NCBI RefSeq assembly: GCF_014805685.1
Contig: NC_060892.1
Location: 23,511,060-23,575,059, forward strand
DNA from: Silurus meridionalis
Taxonomy: Eukaryota > Chordata > Actinopteri > Siluriformes > Siluridae
Length of the DNA: 64,000 nt
Reading direction: 5' to 3'
Shown here: positions 11,493 to 23,504 of the stretch, piece after piece
Numbering within the stretch: position 1 is the stretch's first letter
How the letters are laid out: each line of letters opens with the position of its first letter
Translations under genes and position numbers: made by a program
Notes under the pieces: generated by a model
The model's database searches: none
What the model was told of the DNA's origin: nothing
Seen by the model: the letters and a program-made list of their open reading frames with translations, nothing else

Positions 11493-12598
11493 ATATTAAT
11501 TAACTTCTAAGGTAAGTTAGATATTATGCAATGATTTTTAATTTTTTAATATTGTATATTTTTAATTTTTATATTTATAAAAATATCTTTGTTTATTTTT
11601 TATTTTTAAATATTTTTTTTTTTCTAATTTTTTTCTCCCTATAAAATTTTATTTTAAAAACTGAAGCACACAGTCTACTGAAATGTTTCTAAAAATAGAA
11701 TAATTTTTTGAATAGTTCTTTTATATTTACATAATCACAATTAAAAAAAAAATATTTAAACAACGAAAAAGCTATACATGGATAAGAATAAGTAGAATAA
11801 AATACACCACATTATAAAAATGCACCGAAAGTAATCGATTTATTTATCTATCTATTTATTCCCGTTCCAAAAATTCCCAAAATTCCGACTCTAATCTTCG
11901 CCATTCGTTAGAGGATCCGAAATATTTTTCCTTTTTTCTTTTTTTTTTTTTTTTTTTTACAATATTTGTCAAAACAATGTTGTATCATAACGCAATATGT
12001 GGCTTTTGCATTATTTAAATTCAATTTTATACGCAAATATTTCAAATTAGGGTTTTATAGAGTTGTAATAAGCAAAGCATCTAATTTAGAAGTAAAAAAT
12101 AAAAATCTGATTATCAACGATCAAAATAATCATTAGTTGCATCCCTAATATTAATTAACTTCTAAGGTAAGTTAGATATTATGCAATGATTTTTTATTTT
12201 TTAATATTGTATATTTTTTAATTTTTATATTTATAAAAATATCTTTGTTTATTTTTATTTTTAAATATTTTTTTTCTAATTTTTTCTCCCTATAAAATTT
12301 TATTTTAAAAACTGAAGCACACAGTCTACTGAAATGTTTCTAAAAATAGAATAATTTTTTGAATAGTTCTTTTATATTTACATAATCACAATTAAAAAAA
12401 AAATATTTAAACAACGAAAAAGCTATACATGGATAAGAATAAGTAGAATAAAATACACCACATTATAAAAATGCACCGAAAGTAATCGATTTATTTATCT
12501 ATCTATTTATTCCCGTTCCAAAAATTCCCAAAATTCCGACTCTAATCTTCGCCATTCGTTAGAGGATCCGAAATATTTTTCCTTTTTTTTCTTTTTTT
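11280..12598. repeat. ~660-bp tandem duplication
   Basis: Copy A (about 11280-11938) and copy B (about 11940-12598) align end to end. For example, ACAATATTTGTC recurs at 11299 and 11959. Every difference I can find is in the length or edge of an A or T run (copy B is about 9 bases shorter). I saw no clear base substitution. Each unit starts and ends in a long T tract, so unequal exchange at poly-T could have made it. An assembly artefact is the alternative. The unit contains the right half of the hAT element and downstream AT-rich flank. Confidence 0.9.
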
Positions 12599-12700
12599 TC
12601 AGAATCCGGTTTATTGGCCAAGTGTGTTGACACACACACAAGGAATTTGGTTCCAGCTGTTGGTGACTGTCAAAAGTACAGACGTAAATAATGGTTTCTT
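12599..12700 (+). mobile_element. short interspersed repeat fragment
   Basis: The string ggtttattggccaagtgtg followed by a CACACA run and aaggaatttggttcc resembles a common teleost interspersed repeat. Boundaries are unclear. Confidence 0.4.
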
Positions 12701-13116
12701 CAAACCATCAGTTTTTGCCAAGTGTTAGATCAGAGCCAGCTGTGTTTAAAGCCACTACCGATTAACAAAATTATAATTCTCTATTTATGATTAAATCATA
12801 CATCATTCTTATGGCATATGTCATTCATTATATAATTACACAATGCACGTGACGGTGTAAAAACAACACCAGTAGGCATCTGCCACAAGGCTTCTCATGG
12901 AGCTTTATGGTCATGTGTTATAAGTCAGAGAACATAGGATGGAGTGGAGCTGCTCTGAAAGGCTTTCTTAGTATATCTGGAATGTCACGTGTGAAATACT
13001 GGAAATGCCATTCAACAGGACTTCTGTTGTCTGGCAGGTTAGGAGTTTCCTGCTCTCATTGCTCTGTCGCTGATGCGAAAAACAATCTTTCCACTAGAAA
13101 GCTGTGAGTGATGTCA

Positions 13117-13480
13117 GGATAAGTTTGTTGACACCTGAGCATAAGGTTTCTATTTGCTTTTTAACCATCACATTGCACACTTCGTCCCCATTAGCTGTCA
13201 GAGTAACCTCCTGAAATGTTCCACTAGATTTCGCAATGTGCCTGTAGGGATTTGGACTCATTCAGCAACATGGGTGTTGGTAAAATAAGGTGCTATGATT
13301 CAGGATGCACACGGTGTGAGGAGGCCTGGGGTGCGTTCAGCGGTCCGATCCATCCCAGTAGAATTGAGGTCAGAGCTCCATAGCAGGCCTCTCAATATCT
13401 TTCACCTTCTCCATCCGATGTATCCTCACTGAGCTGGCTTTGTGTACAGGGGCATTGTTTGGGTCTCCTTATAGCTGTTC
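13117..13480 (-). mobile_element. Tc1-derived short element
   Basis: Starts aagtttgttgacacctgagc, then has aaatgttccactagatttcg and ends in gagctggctttgtgtacagg, the family order in reverse orientation. The encoded Tc1 C-terminal remnant is on the minus strand. No intact frame is left. Confidence 0.75.
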
Positions 13481-14477
13481 AGCAGGGTACCTTCTGTTGG
13501 TAGTTACGAAATGCGTCCGCCTTGTGAAGCCAGCGCCAATTGTGTGGCATTCTTTCAAAGCTGCAAAGGCGGAATTTTTTTTTCTGGGGGTAGAACAAGG
13601 GGCACCAAATCAATCCCACCCCCTTGCCAATGGTAAAGGCTAAACCTTACTTAACGCATAACTGTCTCTTCGTGTAGCGTTATTGTGCTGGCAGTCGTTT
13701 TTTTTTTTTCTCAAGCGCCGTTTCAGAAGTCCTGCCAACTCTCCACTCGGAGACGCTTGCCAGCGTGGTTCAGGACAGAATAAAAATGTTTTACAGATGT
13801 TTCGAAGTCAGGCACGGAAGTTAGCGGGGTACTGGCGCTGCTGTGGTGCGGGGACAGTTGTTTGGCCAGCGGTGCAGCAGGCGAAGCAGGGGCGGAAACG
13901 CCGGCCTTGTGCCATCATACTGCGAGCGCCAGGTGGGTGCCGAGCACCGCTGACAGTTTAACGGGGAATATTTTACAGCAGAAAGTACGACGTGCTGTAA
14001 ACAGAGAGGGTGAACCCTGTAAAACCTGTTTATCGCACTTGCGAAACCTCTGAAGATGCGGCCTCTGAATAAAGCAGATGTTAGTGAGGTAAATGTTTTG
14101 AATTTAAAACCATGTTTTGGCAAAGACAATGGGATTAAATTGACAAGGTGATGGGGTAGTGTAGATTGAGCAGGCGCCATAGTAGTTTAGATCCGCCAAC
14201 CAGGGGAAAACATAAACGCTTGAATCCGACTATTTCCTCATCCGCATTGAAAAATCCATGTGCTGTGCAGCTGTACATTTATTTATGTATGTTCAGCATG
14301 GCTTCCGGCGGAGAAAACTGGTTGCCGAACAAGTTGCGGGGACCGGTTTCTATTGTCCGGGTCTTTTCTTTCTTTCTGCTTTGGTGTTTTTGTTATTTAC
14401 CTGTAAAGATCATGTTGTCTGGACTGTAAACAAAATAGGATGAGTACGATATATAATAGATGAGGATTTGTAATATT

Positions 14478-14836
14478 TAGGGGGCCAAGCACCGAGGGTA
14501 CCCAGGTAGACATTCTCAGGACCATGCCCTGAGGCTATGCAGCAGTAGTAGCAGTAGCAGTCACAACCACAGGTCAGCATAGAAGCAGACAACACCACAG
14601 GAAACAGTGGTGGCAAAAACAAACCCCGGCGCAATGCCACCCCGCCGGCTATTTGTTCATCCAGACCTTTCCTCGTACAGTCAGAGAATTCCAACAATGT
14701 TTGCGGTCAAACCCCGCACGTCACGAGTGAAACTACAAACCATTATTGAATTCCTTCACTTAATGTTATAGCTCTGCTTTCCGGTGATCGATTCATCAAC
14801 AGTTGTAGGATGGCTGTTGAGGTGCTTGGCCCCCAA
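14478..14836. mobile_element. MITE with perfect 14-bp inverted ends
   Basis: GGGGGCCAAGCACC (14480-14493) and its exact reverse complement GGTGCTTGGCCCCC (14821-14834) bound a ~355-bp segment with no transposase. A lone left end of the same family (GGGGGCCAAGCAC) occurs at 25024-25036. It is a non-autonomous DNA transposon of undetermined superfamily, since no clean target duplication could be read. Confidence 0.7.
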
Positions 14837-14839
14837 AAA

Positions 14840-16390
14840 TGCCAAATCTGCAGTCTTCACATTAAAGAAATTGTAATTATCTTGATTTTCCTTCGATGTT
14901 CGTTTCTGGTCGCCCCCATTGTGTTTACAATTTACAATTTTCGACACGTGGGCCTTAATGCTACCTTCTTAGAGTAACATTTTGGGCTAACATCCTTTTT
15001 TCCATGGTGATATTCGAGACAAGATCATTTTATCCCCTGCCTAGTTAGCACAAGTTATTATGGCTAATGTATAGCATATATTTGATTAGGATACACTCAT
15101 TGGATTCTGCTACGTTTTTTATTCATTTATTTTTTCTTACAAACACACATTCTGACAAGGCTGGCACAGGGACCGAACTTTTTCACGCATTTGTCTCGCG
15201 GCTAAGCGACATTCCTATCCCAATATCCCAGTCCCATACTTGTACATGAGTTGGTGTCGCCTTAATGTCACGGTGCTCCTTTGTGTTTTTTAGTTCAACT
15301 CCAGTTTTAACCAGTTCGCACCGATTTTTACAGTGAAAATGTCGCACTAGCCTTTGGATTGTCCGGGAGTGTTAACCTGACAGGAAAAACGAGGATCTCA
15401 AAAAAGAAATGCTGTTGAAAGTTTTTTTCTTTATTTTTTTTCCTCGTTCAGTTTAATTTATTTGGAAAATTGTTCATATTCCTGTCAGGAGCTCACACGG
15501 TCAGAGCCTGTGAGATTAGCGAAAGGGCCCGGGGCTGTAAGGAATCCATTCTGTCAGGAATCCAACATATCTGTTACTATTACAGAGCTTAAAAACCGGC
15601 GTAGATCATTTCAGTGTCACATGGTGAGAAATAATATCTTGGCAGTTTGATATCACGTAGGGATAAGATTTAAAAAAAAAAAAAAAAAAAAAAAAGATTT
15701 CTAACCTTTAGGCTGGTGAGGTGTTACTGAAGACATAAGCAAGACTTATTTGTATATACAATCTTCTCGTACTCAATCAGGAAGAAAATTAAAAAAACGG
15801 AATCAATGCTTCCATACTCTACGGACAACTTCCGACACGTCTTCGCAATTAGTTCGCATTAAGTGACACGCAGTCCCTGACAAGCCCGTTAGGCGCTCCG
15901 ACAGCCTGACAAAATACGAATCCAATTTCTGCCGGCTATTAATTCAAACGCGCCCATCACAGTTAGTTAATCATCACAGACTCGTTGTCACTCAACATCT
16001 CCCCAGTCAGATTTCTCGTAAAAATGGTCCGATGCCGTTTTCCGTGTACGACGTTAGCGGCATAAATGTTCATTTGCAAGTCGTAGCGAGGTCAGTTTGG
16101 ACCAAGTAAGTGGGAATATGCCCAGTATAATCAAAAGTGATGTACGATTTCTTACTATAGGATCACAGTTGAGCAAATATAAAATCGTAGACCAAGACTA
16201 TTTCAAGCTCGAGTATAAATGGCTTCGAGTAGGTTGAATGATCTGAGATTTTTTGAGGATAAATTGAACTATAGGTAAGATACTGACACTTGCTAATATT
16301 GCTAAGCCCTGTTTTCTTGCAACCACAAAACACTTTCTATCCACAACCTCAGTGCTTGATTGGTCCATCATCTCGCTTAGTACAAGGAAG
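14840..16390. other. intron 1 stretch without recognisable features
   Basis: Unique-looking, moderately AT-rich sequence with a poly-A run at 15672-15696. I see no exon, SINE or transposon signature that I can defend. Confidence 0.4.
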
Positions 16391-16399
16391 ACATTCCTC

Positions 16400-16530
16400 A
16401 AGTCTACTCTGTTCTAGCACCAAGGTGGTGGAATGAAATTCCTCTTGGTATCCCAACAGTCGAATCACTTGCGTTCCTCAAACGCTGTCTGAAGACCTAC
16501 AATACTCTAATTAATACTTCTCACATTTAA
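16400..16530 (+). mobile_element. LINE (L2-like) reverse transcriptase 3' fragment
   Basis: From 16417 the + strand reads APRWWNEIPLGIPTVESL and then FLKRCLKTY. This is the conserved C-terminal tail of fish L2/CR1-type reverse transcriptases (the ...WN.LP......SL..FK..LKT pattern). About 35 codons remain open. It is a 5'-truncated old copy. Confidence 0.65.
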
Positions 16531-16635
16531 AAAACAAGCTTTTTTAACAATATTCTATTCCTTCTGCCTTTATGGCCTGGTGGTATTTTGGTGGGTCAGA
16601 ATGTACACTGTTTGGAGAAGTGCTTGGGAACCACT

Positions 16636-16920
16636 CGGTTCTTCGCCAAACTGTTTTCACAAATTTGGAGGCACACAATTGTCTGTGGATACTCTTGTAT
16701 TCAGTTTTCCTTTTAATTGAACTAGGAGACCCGAAAACTGCCCGGCTTCATGAAGATATGGTACAAGGGCTGGAAGACGTGGAAGAAAGTCAGTGTCCTG
16801 CTCTAAAGCTTTGACCTCAATCCTATTGAACACCTTTGGAATGAATTGGAATGCTGTCTGTCCCCCCACTAAATGTGGATTGGGAACCTTTGGTCAGGTG
16901 TTCACAAATTTCTGTTTATT
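16636..16920 (+). mobile_element. Tc1-derived short element with DLNPIEHLWNELE remnant
   Basis: Reads LELGDPKTARLHEDM, then after a break DLNPIEHLWNELE (about 16815-16853). The latter is the hallmark around the last catalytic Asp/Glu of Tc1 transposases. The end (gtcaggtgttcacaaatttc) matches the family terminus. This copy shows most clearly that the family descends from a Tc1-like transposon. Confidence 0.8.
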
Positions 16921-18414
16921 TGGTAACTGTAATATAAGGTCTGAATCCAGATTGGATTTAAATATTTATTAACATCTCAGGAATTTCAGCTTAGCAACTT
17001 GTCAAGACACCCCGGTTAGCGGTTGTAGGCAGATTTGTAAATTATTATATCACCATCACTTGAATGCAGGTGGAAACCCTGGTGGAAACGTAAAACAGGA
17101 CGTCTTTGTGGTTCGATCAGTTCCCGGGAGCTAAATGAAGGGTCCAAAACGGCCCCTCTGGAGTTCATAAGGGGAACTCCTTGAAGCTATGTGAAGAAAT
17201 GTAGCCCCACGGGGCCCCTCTGATTCGCCTTTGTTCACTTAAGCAAACCGAAACTGCTGTCATTGCTCGCCCGTGAGTCAGCTTTATTAGGCCTGACCTT
17301 GAGTGACCCCATGATGAGTTTGGGATCTTTAGGCTTCTTGGGAAAACTAGCAACAGGATGCGGACGAGGAACTTGTTTAAGGCACAGATTTGTTTCCGAG
17401 TAGTAAGTCTACTGTATAATGCACGTTAGCTGAAGTTTTTTTTTTTTCTTTTTTCTTCCTCTTCTTTCTTTTCTTATTGTAAAAACTTTTTTAAAACCCT
17501 AACTTTCTTGAACGCTCAGAAGTAGTTGAATGAAATGTTTGAGATTGTTGCATCATGAATATTCGTGAGGAGCAGGCCATGAGCAACAGCTGTTGTTTTG
17601 TTTTGATATATGCAGAGTTTTTTTGCGGTAATGAGGACGCCGGTGATTGGCAGGAATGTGTGGTATTAGCTGTCAAGCTTTAGCTTTCTCCAGATCCACC
17701 GAAGGGAAAAAAAAAATACAGAAACCCCGTGTGATACAATGATCTATAAAAGGTGTAGGCTCGGGGTTCAGCCGAGGATAGCTCACAGTGTCACGGTTAG
17801 TCACAGGGTAGGGATCGGACCTGTACCAAGACCGATGTGTTTATTGACATTTTCCAAAATATGGACTCATCCGAATTTCCGTATTTGTGCATTTTTAATC
17901 GAATTCAATCCAACTTCTCTTGTTTCTTCACACGGGGAAAGCGGATAACCCTTCGACTGTCTTGAAGCAAAATCATTGCGTTTGCCAAAAGGATACGATT
18001 CGATTCAGGAACACCGTTCTCGTAGAACTAAAACCTCCCTGACCTGTAACACAAACCGCTCATTTGCATGAAGTAACAGCCATAAAATTTCCAAATGAGC
18101 ATTCAGGGAAAAGTATGAATTTTAAAAGTGGATGCTACATAATTTTGAATCACTTGTATACCAATTTGGTTGCAAGTTTTATTTATTTAGAAAAACAAAC
18201 AAACAGACAAACAAACAAAGAATTTTTTTTTATTTATAATTTTTTTTTAATTATATATTTTTAATGATACATTTAAGAAAAAAAATATTGGTACCATTAA
18301 GATTTTTTTTAATATACATATATTGTATATTCTGTAATTAATGCCAGTAATATAAAACAACTTTACCCTAATTGTTTTGAGGCCCAGCATATGAGATCGT
18401 ATGGAAAGATTTGT

Positions 18415-18715
18415 CCTTTGGACATTTGACAATTTTCCTCAAACTATTACTACAAAATTGGACGCACACTATTGTAATGTATCTCTTTTTTTTTTTAAAT
18501 AGGATTAAGGCATTTTCTCTTCACTAAAACTAGTAGACCTAAAGCTGTTCCAGCATGACAGTACCCCTGTGCACAAAGCCAGCTCCATGAAGATATGGTC
18601 TACATGGGTTGGAGTGACCTGCAATATAGAGCTCTGGCCTTAACCCTGAACACCTTTGAGACGAGGCCTGACTGCACCCCAGGCCTTCTCACCTGAACTA
18701 CACCAACATTATTTG
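18415..18715 (+). mobile_element. Tc1-derived short element
   Basis: Contains actagtagacctaaagctg, ttccagcatgacagtacccc (FQHDS-like) and gtgcacaaagccagctccat, followed by a degraded LNPEHL segment. The order is as in the family, with internal deletions. Confidence 0.75.
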
Positions 18716-19099
18716 ATTCGATATTCTACAATGTAAAAAAAACAAAAACGAAATAACAACTACTGAAAGAATTTTTTTCGACATGTTCATGTTTTGAGTT
18801 CTTTGAATTTCCAGGATAAATAGAGAAAAAAAAAAGTTTTTTTGGCTGCCAAGCATTTGTGCTTTATTTCATTGGTTAATAGTTTGTCTCCTGCAAAAGT
18901 AAATAAGGCCCCAAACTGCCTCTTGTGGGGGCTGGGGTTGATTTATAACCCTGTGCCCCAGAAGTGGCCCAGTTTGTGCCATTATGTCGGATTCTTCACC
19001 TTCTTTAACCGCCAGTCCCTTGAGACACCAGGAGGATCCATTGCTTCAGTTCCAGCTTGAATTTCTCTTCTGCTTTCTCTTTAAAAAGCAATCAGGGCA

Positions 19100-19500
19100 G
19101 ACCTGCTCTTACAGACCTCAGTGTGTGTGTATGTGTGTGCTCCGCCAATTTAAATCCCCCTGCCTCTCGAGTAGCTTTCATGAAGCATGAAGCTGAAGTG
19201 TGTGCAGCTGTGAGACTCTCGCGGTCTCCGACTCAAAAGGCTGCTTTCCATGACTTGGCACGGGAGCAATAGAATGCAGCCGTCTCACCGTCTTCCCATT
19301 GTAGGTCGCCTCTCGAGCACTGCTGTAATGAATCAGGCTTGACCTGAGGCTTTTGTTGGGCTACCGGCAAAGCCAGCAGGTGCTTCATGGTGGAGAAAGC
19401 GAGCGGGGACGGTTAATTAGGAAAGGCGAGAGGACGCTTTCAGGAATACCGTTTGATGTGGACGTCTCGAGCGCATCCGATGCAAATGCGCTGCTAGAAG
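19100..19500. other. repeat-poor, GC-richer block, candidate conserved element
   Basis: This intron 1 stretch has no low-complexity runs and no recognised mobile element. GC is visibly higher than its neighbours, and homeodomain-like GGTTAATTAGG occurs near 19410. It could be a conserved regulatory element, which only cross-species alignment could establish. Confidence 0.25.
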
Positions 19501-19549
19501 AACCTGTTTGTTTGTCACGATGCCTGATTTAAATACCAGACACCGGACA

Positions 19550-19670
19550 GTTGTTGCTCAACAGTTAAGGCTCTGGGTTACTGATCAGAAAGTCAGGGGG
19601 TTCAAGCCCCAGGCATCGCCAAGCTGCCCCTGGGCAAGGCCCTTAACCCTCTCCGCTCCCGAGTTAATGA
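19550..19670 (+). mobile_element. tRNA-derived SINE copy
   Basis: Clear family sequence: gttaaggctctgggttactg, then the B-box-like gggttcaagccccaggc, then gccaagctgcccctgggc and aaggcccttaaccctctcc. This is one of the best-preserved cores in the window. Confidence 0.75.
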
Positions 19671-19797
19671 GCAGGAATTCTCCTTTTTCAGAGTTTTCTT
19701 TTTTTTTTTGCCAAAAGACTACAAGTTACGACTTCTGATAACCTACTATGCTGCTAATTAAAACACAAACATCGGTATCTGACTTGACTACCGTACC

Positions 19798-19925
19798 TAC
19801 AGTGGACCATCTTCCCAGAAGACTGGGAAGACTATAAGAGCAAATGGGGACCAAATGTGGGGTAAAAAGCACATACAAATCCTGCTCAGGTGTCCATAAA
19901 GTTTTGTTACTATAGTGTACACATG
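19798..19925 (+). mobile_element. Tc1-derived short element, 3' end
   Basis: Has gaccatcttcccagaagact, gcaaatggggaccaaatgtg and the family end caggtgtccataaagttttg. Confidence 0.65.
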
Positions 19926-19940
19926 TAAGATACACTATAA

Positions 19941-20652
19941 CCTAAAGGTCGACCGATTGATCAGCCAGCAAATTCTGGCGATTAGTAGGTGGGAACACAT
20001 GACACTGCGTCTTGCAGCAAGCAGATTGCCATTCCACCAGCATTCCACCCTGTGATTTTCCCCTCTGCCTGCTAACGTTTTGAAGAGAACTACCTGGTAA
20101 CGTCCCAAAAAAACGGTAAGACTTAAGGTAGGGACACACCAAACCGACGCCAACGAGCTAGCTCAAAGGAAAGTTGATTGTGGCATCGCCTGCTTCAGGG
20201 CAAAAAACGTGCACTAGGACTCACCAGACAGACTACGGCCAACTGGTGTGCATTTACGCGAGAGAACAGAACTCTCTCATACCAGCAGATGGCAGTAGTC
20301 TGTACTCAGCAGCCAAACAGGAAAACCGGAAGGGGTAGAACTGCGTATATATAAAGCAAGCAGCGAATACCGAATACCCGAATAGCCAATCGGAGTTCTC
20401 TTTCTTGCCGACTGGTAACACGTGCACTGATTAAAGAGGCTTGTGTTTTCCAATAAGTGTTTAATCGAAAGCAGTTTTCCGTATCACTTCTTATTGCTTA
20501 TGTATGGGATATAGGGGTGGGGGCGGTTTAGAAAGCCAAACATATCGACCCCAAAAAAGAATCTGCATCACATATTGCCAATTGGCTGCTTGGATTAAAT
20601 ATCGGCATCAGCCAGAGAAAAACCCATATCGGTCATAGTATAACTCTTTGGA
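19941..20652. mobile_element. hAT-like element containing a second nested repeat
   Basis: The left end reads aaggtcgaccgattgatcag and the right end atatcggcatcagcc...catatcggtcatagta, the GGTCGACCGAT/ATCGGTC-type ends common in fish hAT elements. It is split by a ~250-bp segment (about 20128-20375, starting gggacacaccaaaccgacgc) that also occurs in reverse at 58905-59187. Confidence 0.5.
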
Positions 20653-21427
20653 CGGAAAATTTGACGTCGATGAGACTGTCCGGAGTTCTTGAGGAATTCT
20701 TGAGTTCGTCAGGGCATTTCTATTCGACTTTTGTTTGAATACAGCTACAGGCGAAAGTCAGCAGGTAAAACTTTGTTCCCGTTTACAAGCCGACGCATTT
20801 TTTCGGCGGGGTGTTACGCAAAAACGGAAGGCAGCCGACGCTTCGAAAAGAGGCCAAAAAAAAAAAGCAGAAGGACAGAATTGCTTTTCAATAGCTTGGG
20901 TTTTCATACATTACTTCATATCACTCGATAAAACCTGCATCAGCATCAGAAAATGTATCCTGGTTAGCAGTCGGATCCCTACAGACCGCTTGATTACGGG
21001 CAGGAGAAATGCGAGGTGTGATCACTTCCTTTCCTTTGGCAGGCTTTTCTGTTACAAATAAATCAAAATTTCTTTGTGGCTCGAAAGTCAGTCAGATACT
21101 GTGACTTTTATGGCCATTAAGAGGAAACGCATGTGTTCCTGTTTTTTTTTTTTTCATGATGCTTCTCCGAAGAGAACCTTCTTACGAAATCCACGTTTCC
21201 GCTTTGCCGCTCTGTCTCTGCACAAAGCCAAAACTAGCGTGGAAGGTAAAGGGGTAACGATTTCGTAGTTAAACCGCCCCCCTCAGACGTTATTGATGTT
21301 CGAGACGAATGCGTTTGGCAGTAAGTAACTGAACCACTCCCCCCAAAACCAAGTCGGGTAACGTTTTTATTTAAGTATAATATTTATTCTGTTCACAAGA
21401 TGTTATGTCTACTGAAGCATCCACCTG

Positions 21428-22025
21428 CTACTATACACACTTAAGTTTGCTGACACCTGGTTATAAGTTTCATAAGTGTTTTTTGAACGCTTTATTTGAC
21501 ATGTAGTCCCATGTTTTTCTGTTGTAATGAGTCGGGCAGATGTTCCACTAGATTTCTTTGTGCCCATTCAGTTCAGCAAAGTCAGGTATTGATGTAGAAG
21601 GAAGCGAAGAGGCCTAAGGTGCAGTCAATAGCCACGTTTACACGCACTTTTTGGCGTTCCGATTGAAAGATCAGGTGGTCTGTTTACACAAGACGTTATC
21701 TAATGACGCTAACACGGATTTCCATTTTTTCTATTTGTATACAAAGCAACAGAACGAATTTGTGGGGAGGTCCGAGGTCCACATTTTTGCTTTTTGACAA
21801 CCCCTGACTTCTTGACACGATGGCGTAGACGCAATGTAATCGGTTTAACCGTGGACATGGCAGAATTTTTTTTTTCCATTTGGTTTCGGGTTCTTTTTAT
21901 TCCGGCGTTTACATGGAGCATTTTTTCATTCGGATCGGACTTTTGAACCGATTACAATGCTCCATGTAAACGCACCTAATGTTTACATTTATCCCAATAG
22001 GGTTGAAGTCAGCATTTTGCAGGCC
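21428..22025 (-). mobile_element. Tc1-derived element split by a nested MITE
   Basis: Family sequence runs from aagtttgctgacacctggtt through gatgttccactagatttctt to about 21630, then resumes at 21987 with tatcccaatagggttgaagt. Between them (about 21630-21980) lies a palindromic element starting agccacgtttacacgca and ending atgtaaacgcacct. The young insert has TGTAAACG/CGTTTACA-type inverted ends and no frame. Confidence 0.7.
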
Positions 22026-22689
22026 ATTTAAGATCTTTGAAATTTTAGCAATCGAGCGTTCTAACGATCATTCCATCAATTAATCGAGCAATTGGATAAG
22101 AAGTACTTTTTTCTTTCTTAAAGAGCAATAAGAGCGAAAATGAGGCGGGTCTCTAAAAACTGACACGTAATTGGATTCCAATCAGCGTATTTATCGCCAG
22201 ATATACAAAAAATTCAACCTGCTCTACAAGGCCTCTGCGAAACGGACTTTTCGAACGCACGGTATATAAATAAAAATATGAAAATCTATTTCGAATTCCC
22301 TTAAAAACGTGCTCCGTGTGTATTTAAATGGGCTAAACAAAGAAAAACAAAGATTTTTGCGAATCCTGGAGTTCCTCGAGAAACCGTTCCAGCCCTACTT
22401 CCCAACCCGTAGATCTTCATGGAGTTGACTTTGTGCTAATTTAATGCTAACAAAGATGGGCCTATACATTTCAAGTTACCGAAGAGGTCCTATACAATTT
22501 TGCGCCTCCGATTTCGCGGGAACAGTTTGGGAAAGAACCACAAAAGTCTGGTCTCCTAATCATTTTGTCCACATCGTCTCCATCCACACTAGAACATCTC
22601 TGCAGTTTTTTAATTGTCCTCAGGAAAGGAAAGTCATTCTGTCTGGTAAAAAAAAAAGGAAAGAAATAAATAAGGGGGGGGGAACAGAA

Positions 22690-23180
22690 GAGCTACAAAT
22701 GGCGAATAAACAATGCCGGAGACACAAAAAAGCGTCGTCCAAAAGCTGCCACTCAAACCCCCAGGCCCGAGATTTTTCGGCTTAATTAGCATTATTAACC
22801 TTCACCAAAAAATCAGGCAGGTTTTATTTTGCCGTGGTGACAGCTTGGGCTGGATCGCTCCGTTCTCCAGCATGAAGCATTTTAATTGGCTCCAGCTTCA
22901 TGCTCTCCACACTCCTGACGACATGGCGGGGGCGGATGCGCTCTGAGGTGAGCGACATGCAAATGGCCTCTTTTTTTTTTTTTTTTTTTATTGGGGGGGG
23001 ATTCTTTCTCTTCATATCTCTTTGCTATGGCAGGGCACTGAGCTTCCCCGTGCCGTGCAACAAACTCCTGTGACAACTGACGGATCATTAAAATTTTTGA
23101 TGGCTGCCATGTACAGGCCTATCTGCAGCCGCTCGCGAGCACACCGCCGCCTTTTGTATTTGTTCTGTCACCGAGTGAAG
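22690..23180. other. repeat-poor block, candidate regulatory element
   Basis: The block is free of recognised repeats except a T/G run at 22971-22998. It holds a consensus octamer ATGCAAAT (22957-22964), a TTAATTAGC homeodomain-type site near 22782 and several TAATT/ATTAA cores. This density of developmental transcription-factor motifs resembles vertebrate conserved non-coding elements. Alignment to other fish is needed. Confidence 0.3.
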
Positions 23181-23473
23181 TTAATTTATTCCCTTTTTTT
23201 TCCTCCCGCCGACGATGCTTAACCGATCCCAAGTCGAAATTTCAGTTTTTTTACGGCCTACAATTTGGGGCCTGATTAGGGAAATTAGTTGATGCATAAA
23301 TAAAAAAAAAAAAAATTGTATATAAAAATATATATTATATATGTTAATGTATATTACAAACACAATTTTCTATTATATTTTATAGTTCAAATATTCCATC
23401 CGATTTTATTTTATATATATACCATGTTTCCTGCATGAGAAAGAGTTCGCATGTAGGGGTAAAGGTGTTTTTT

Positions 23474-23504
<31 letters not shown>

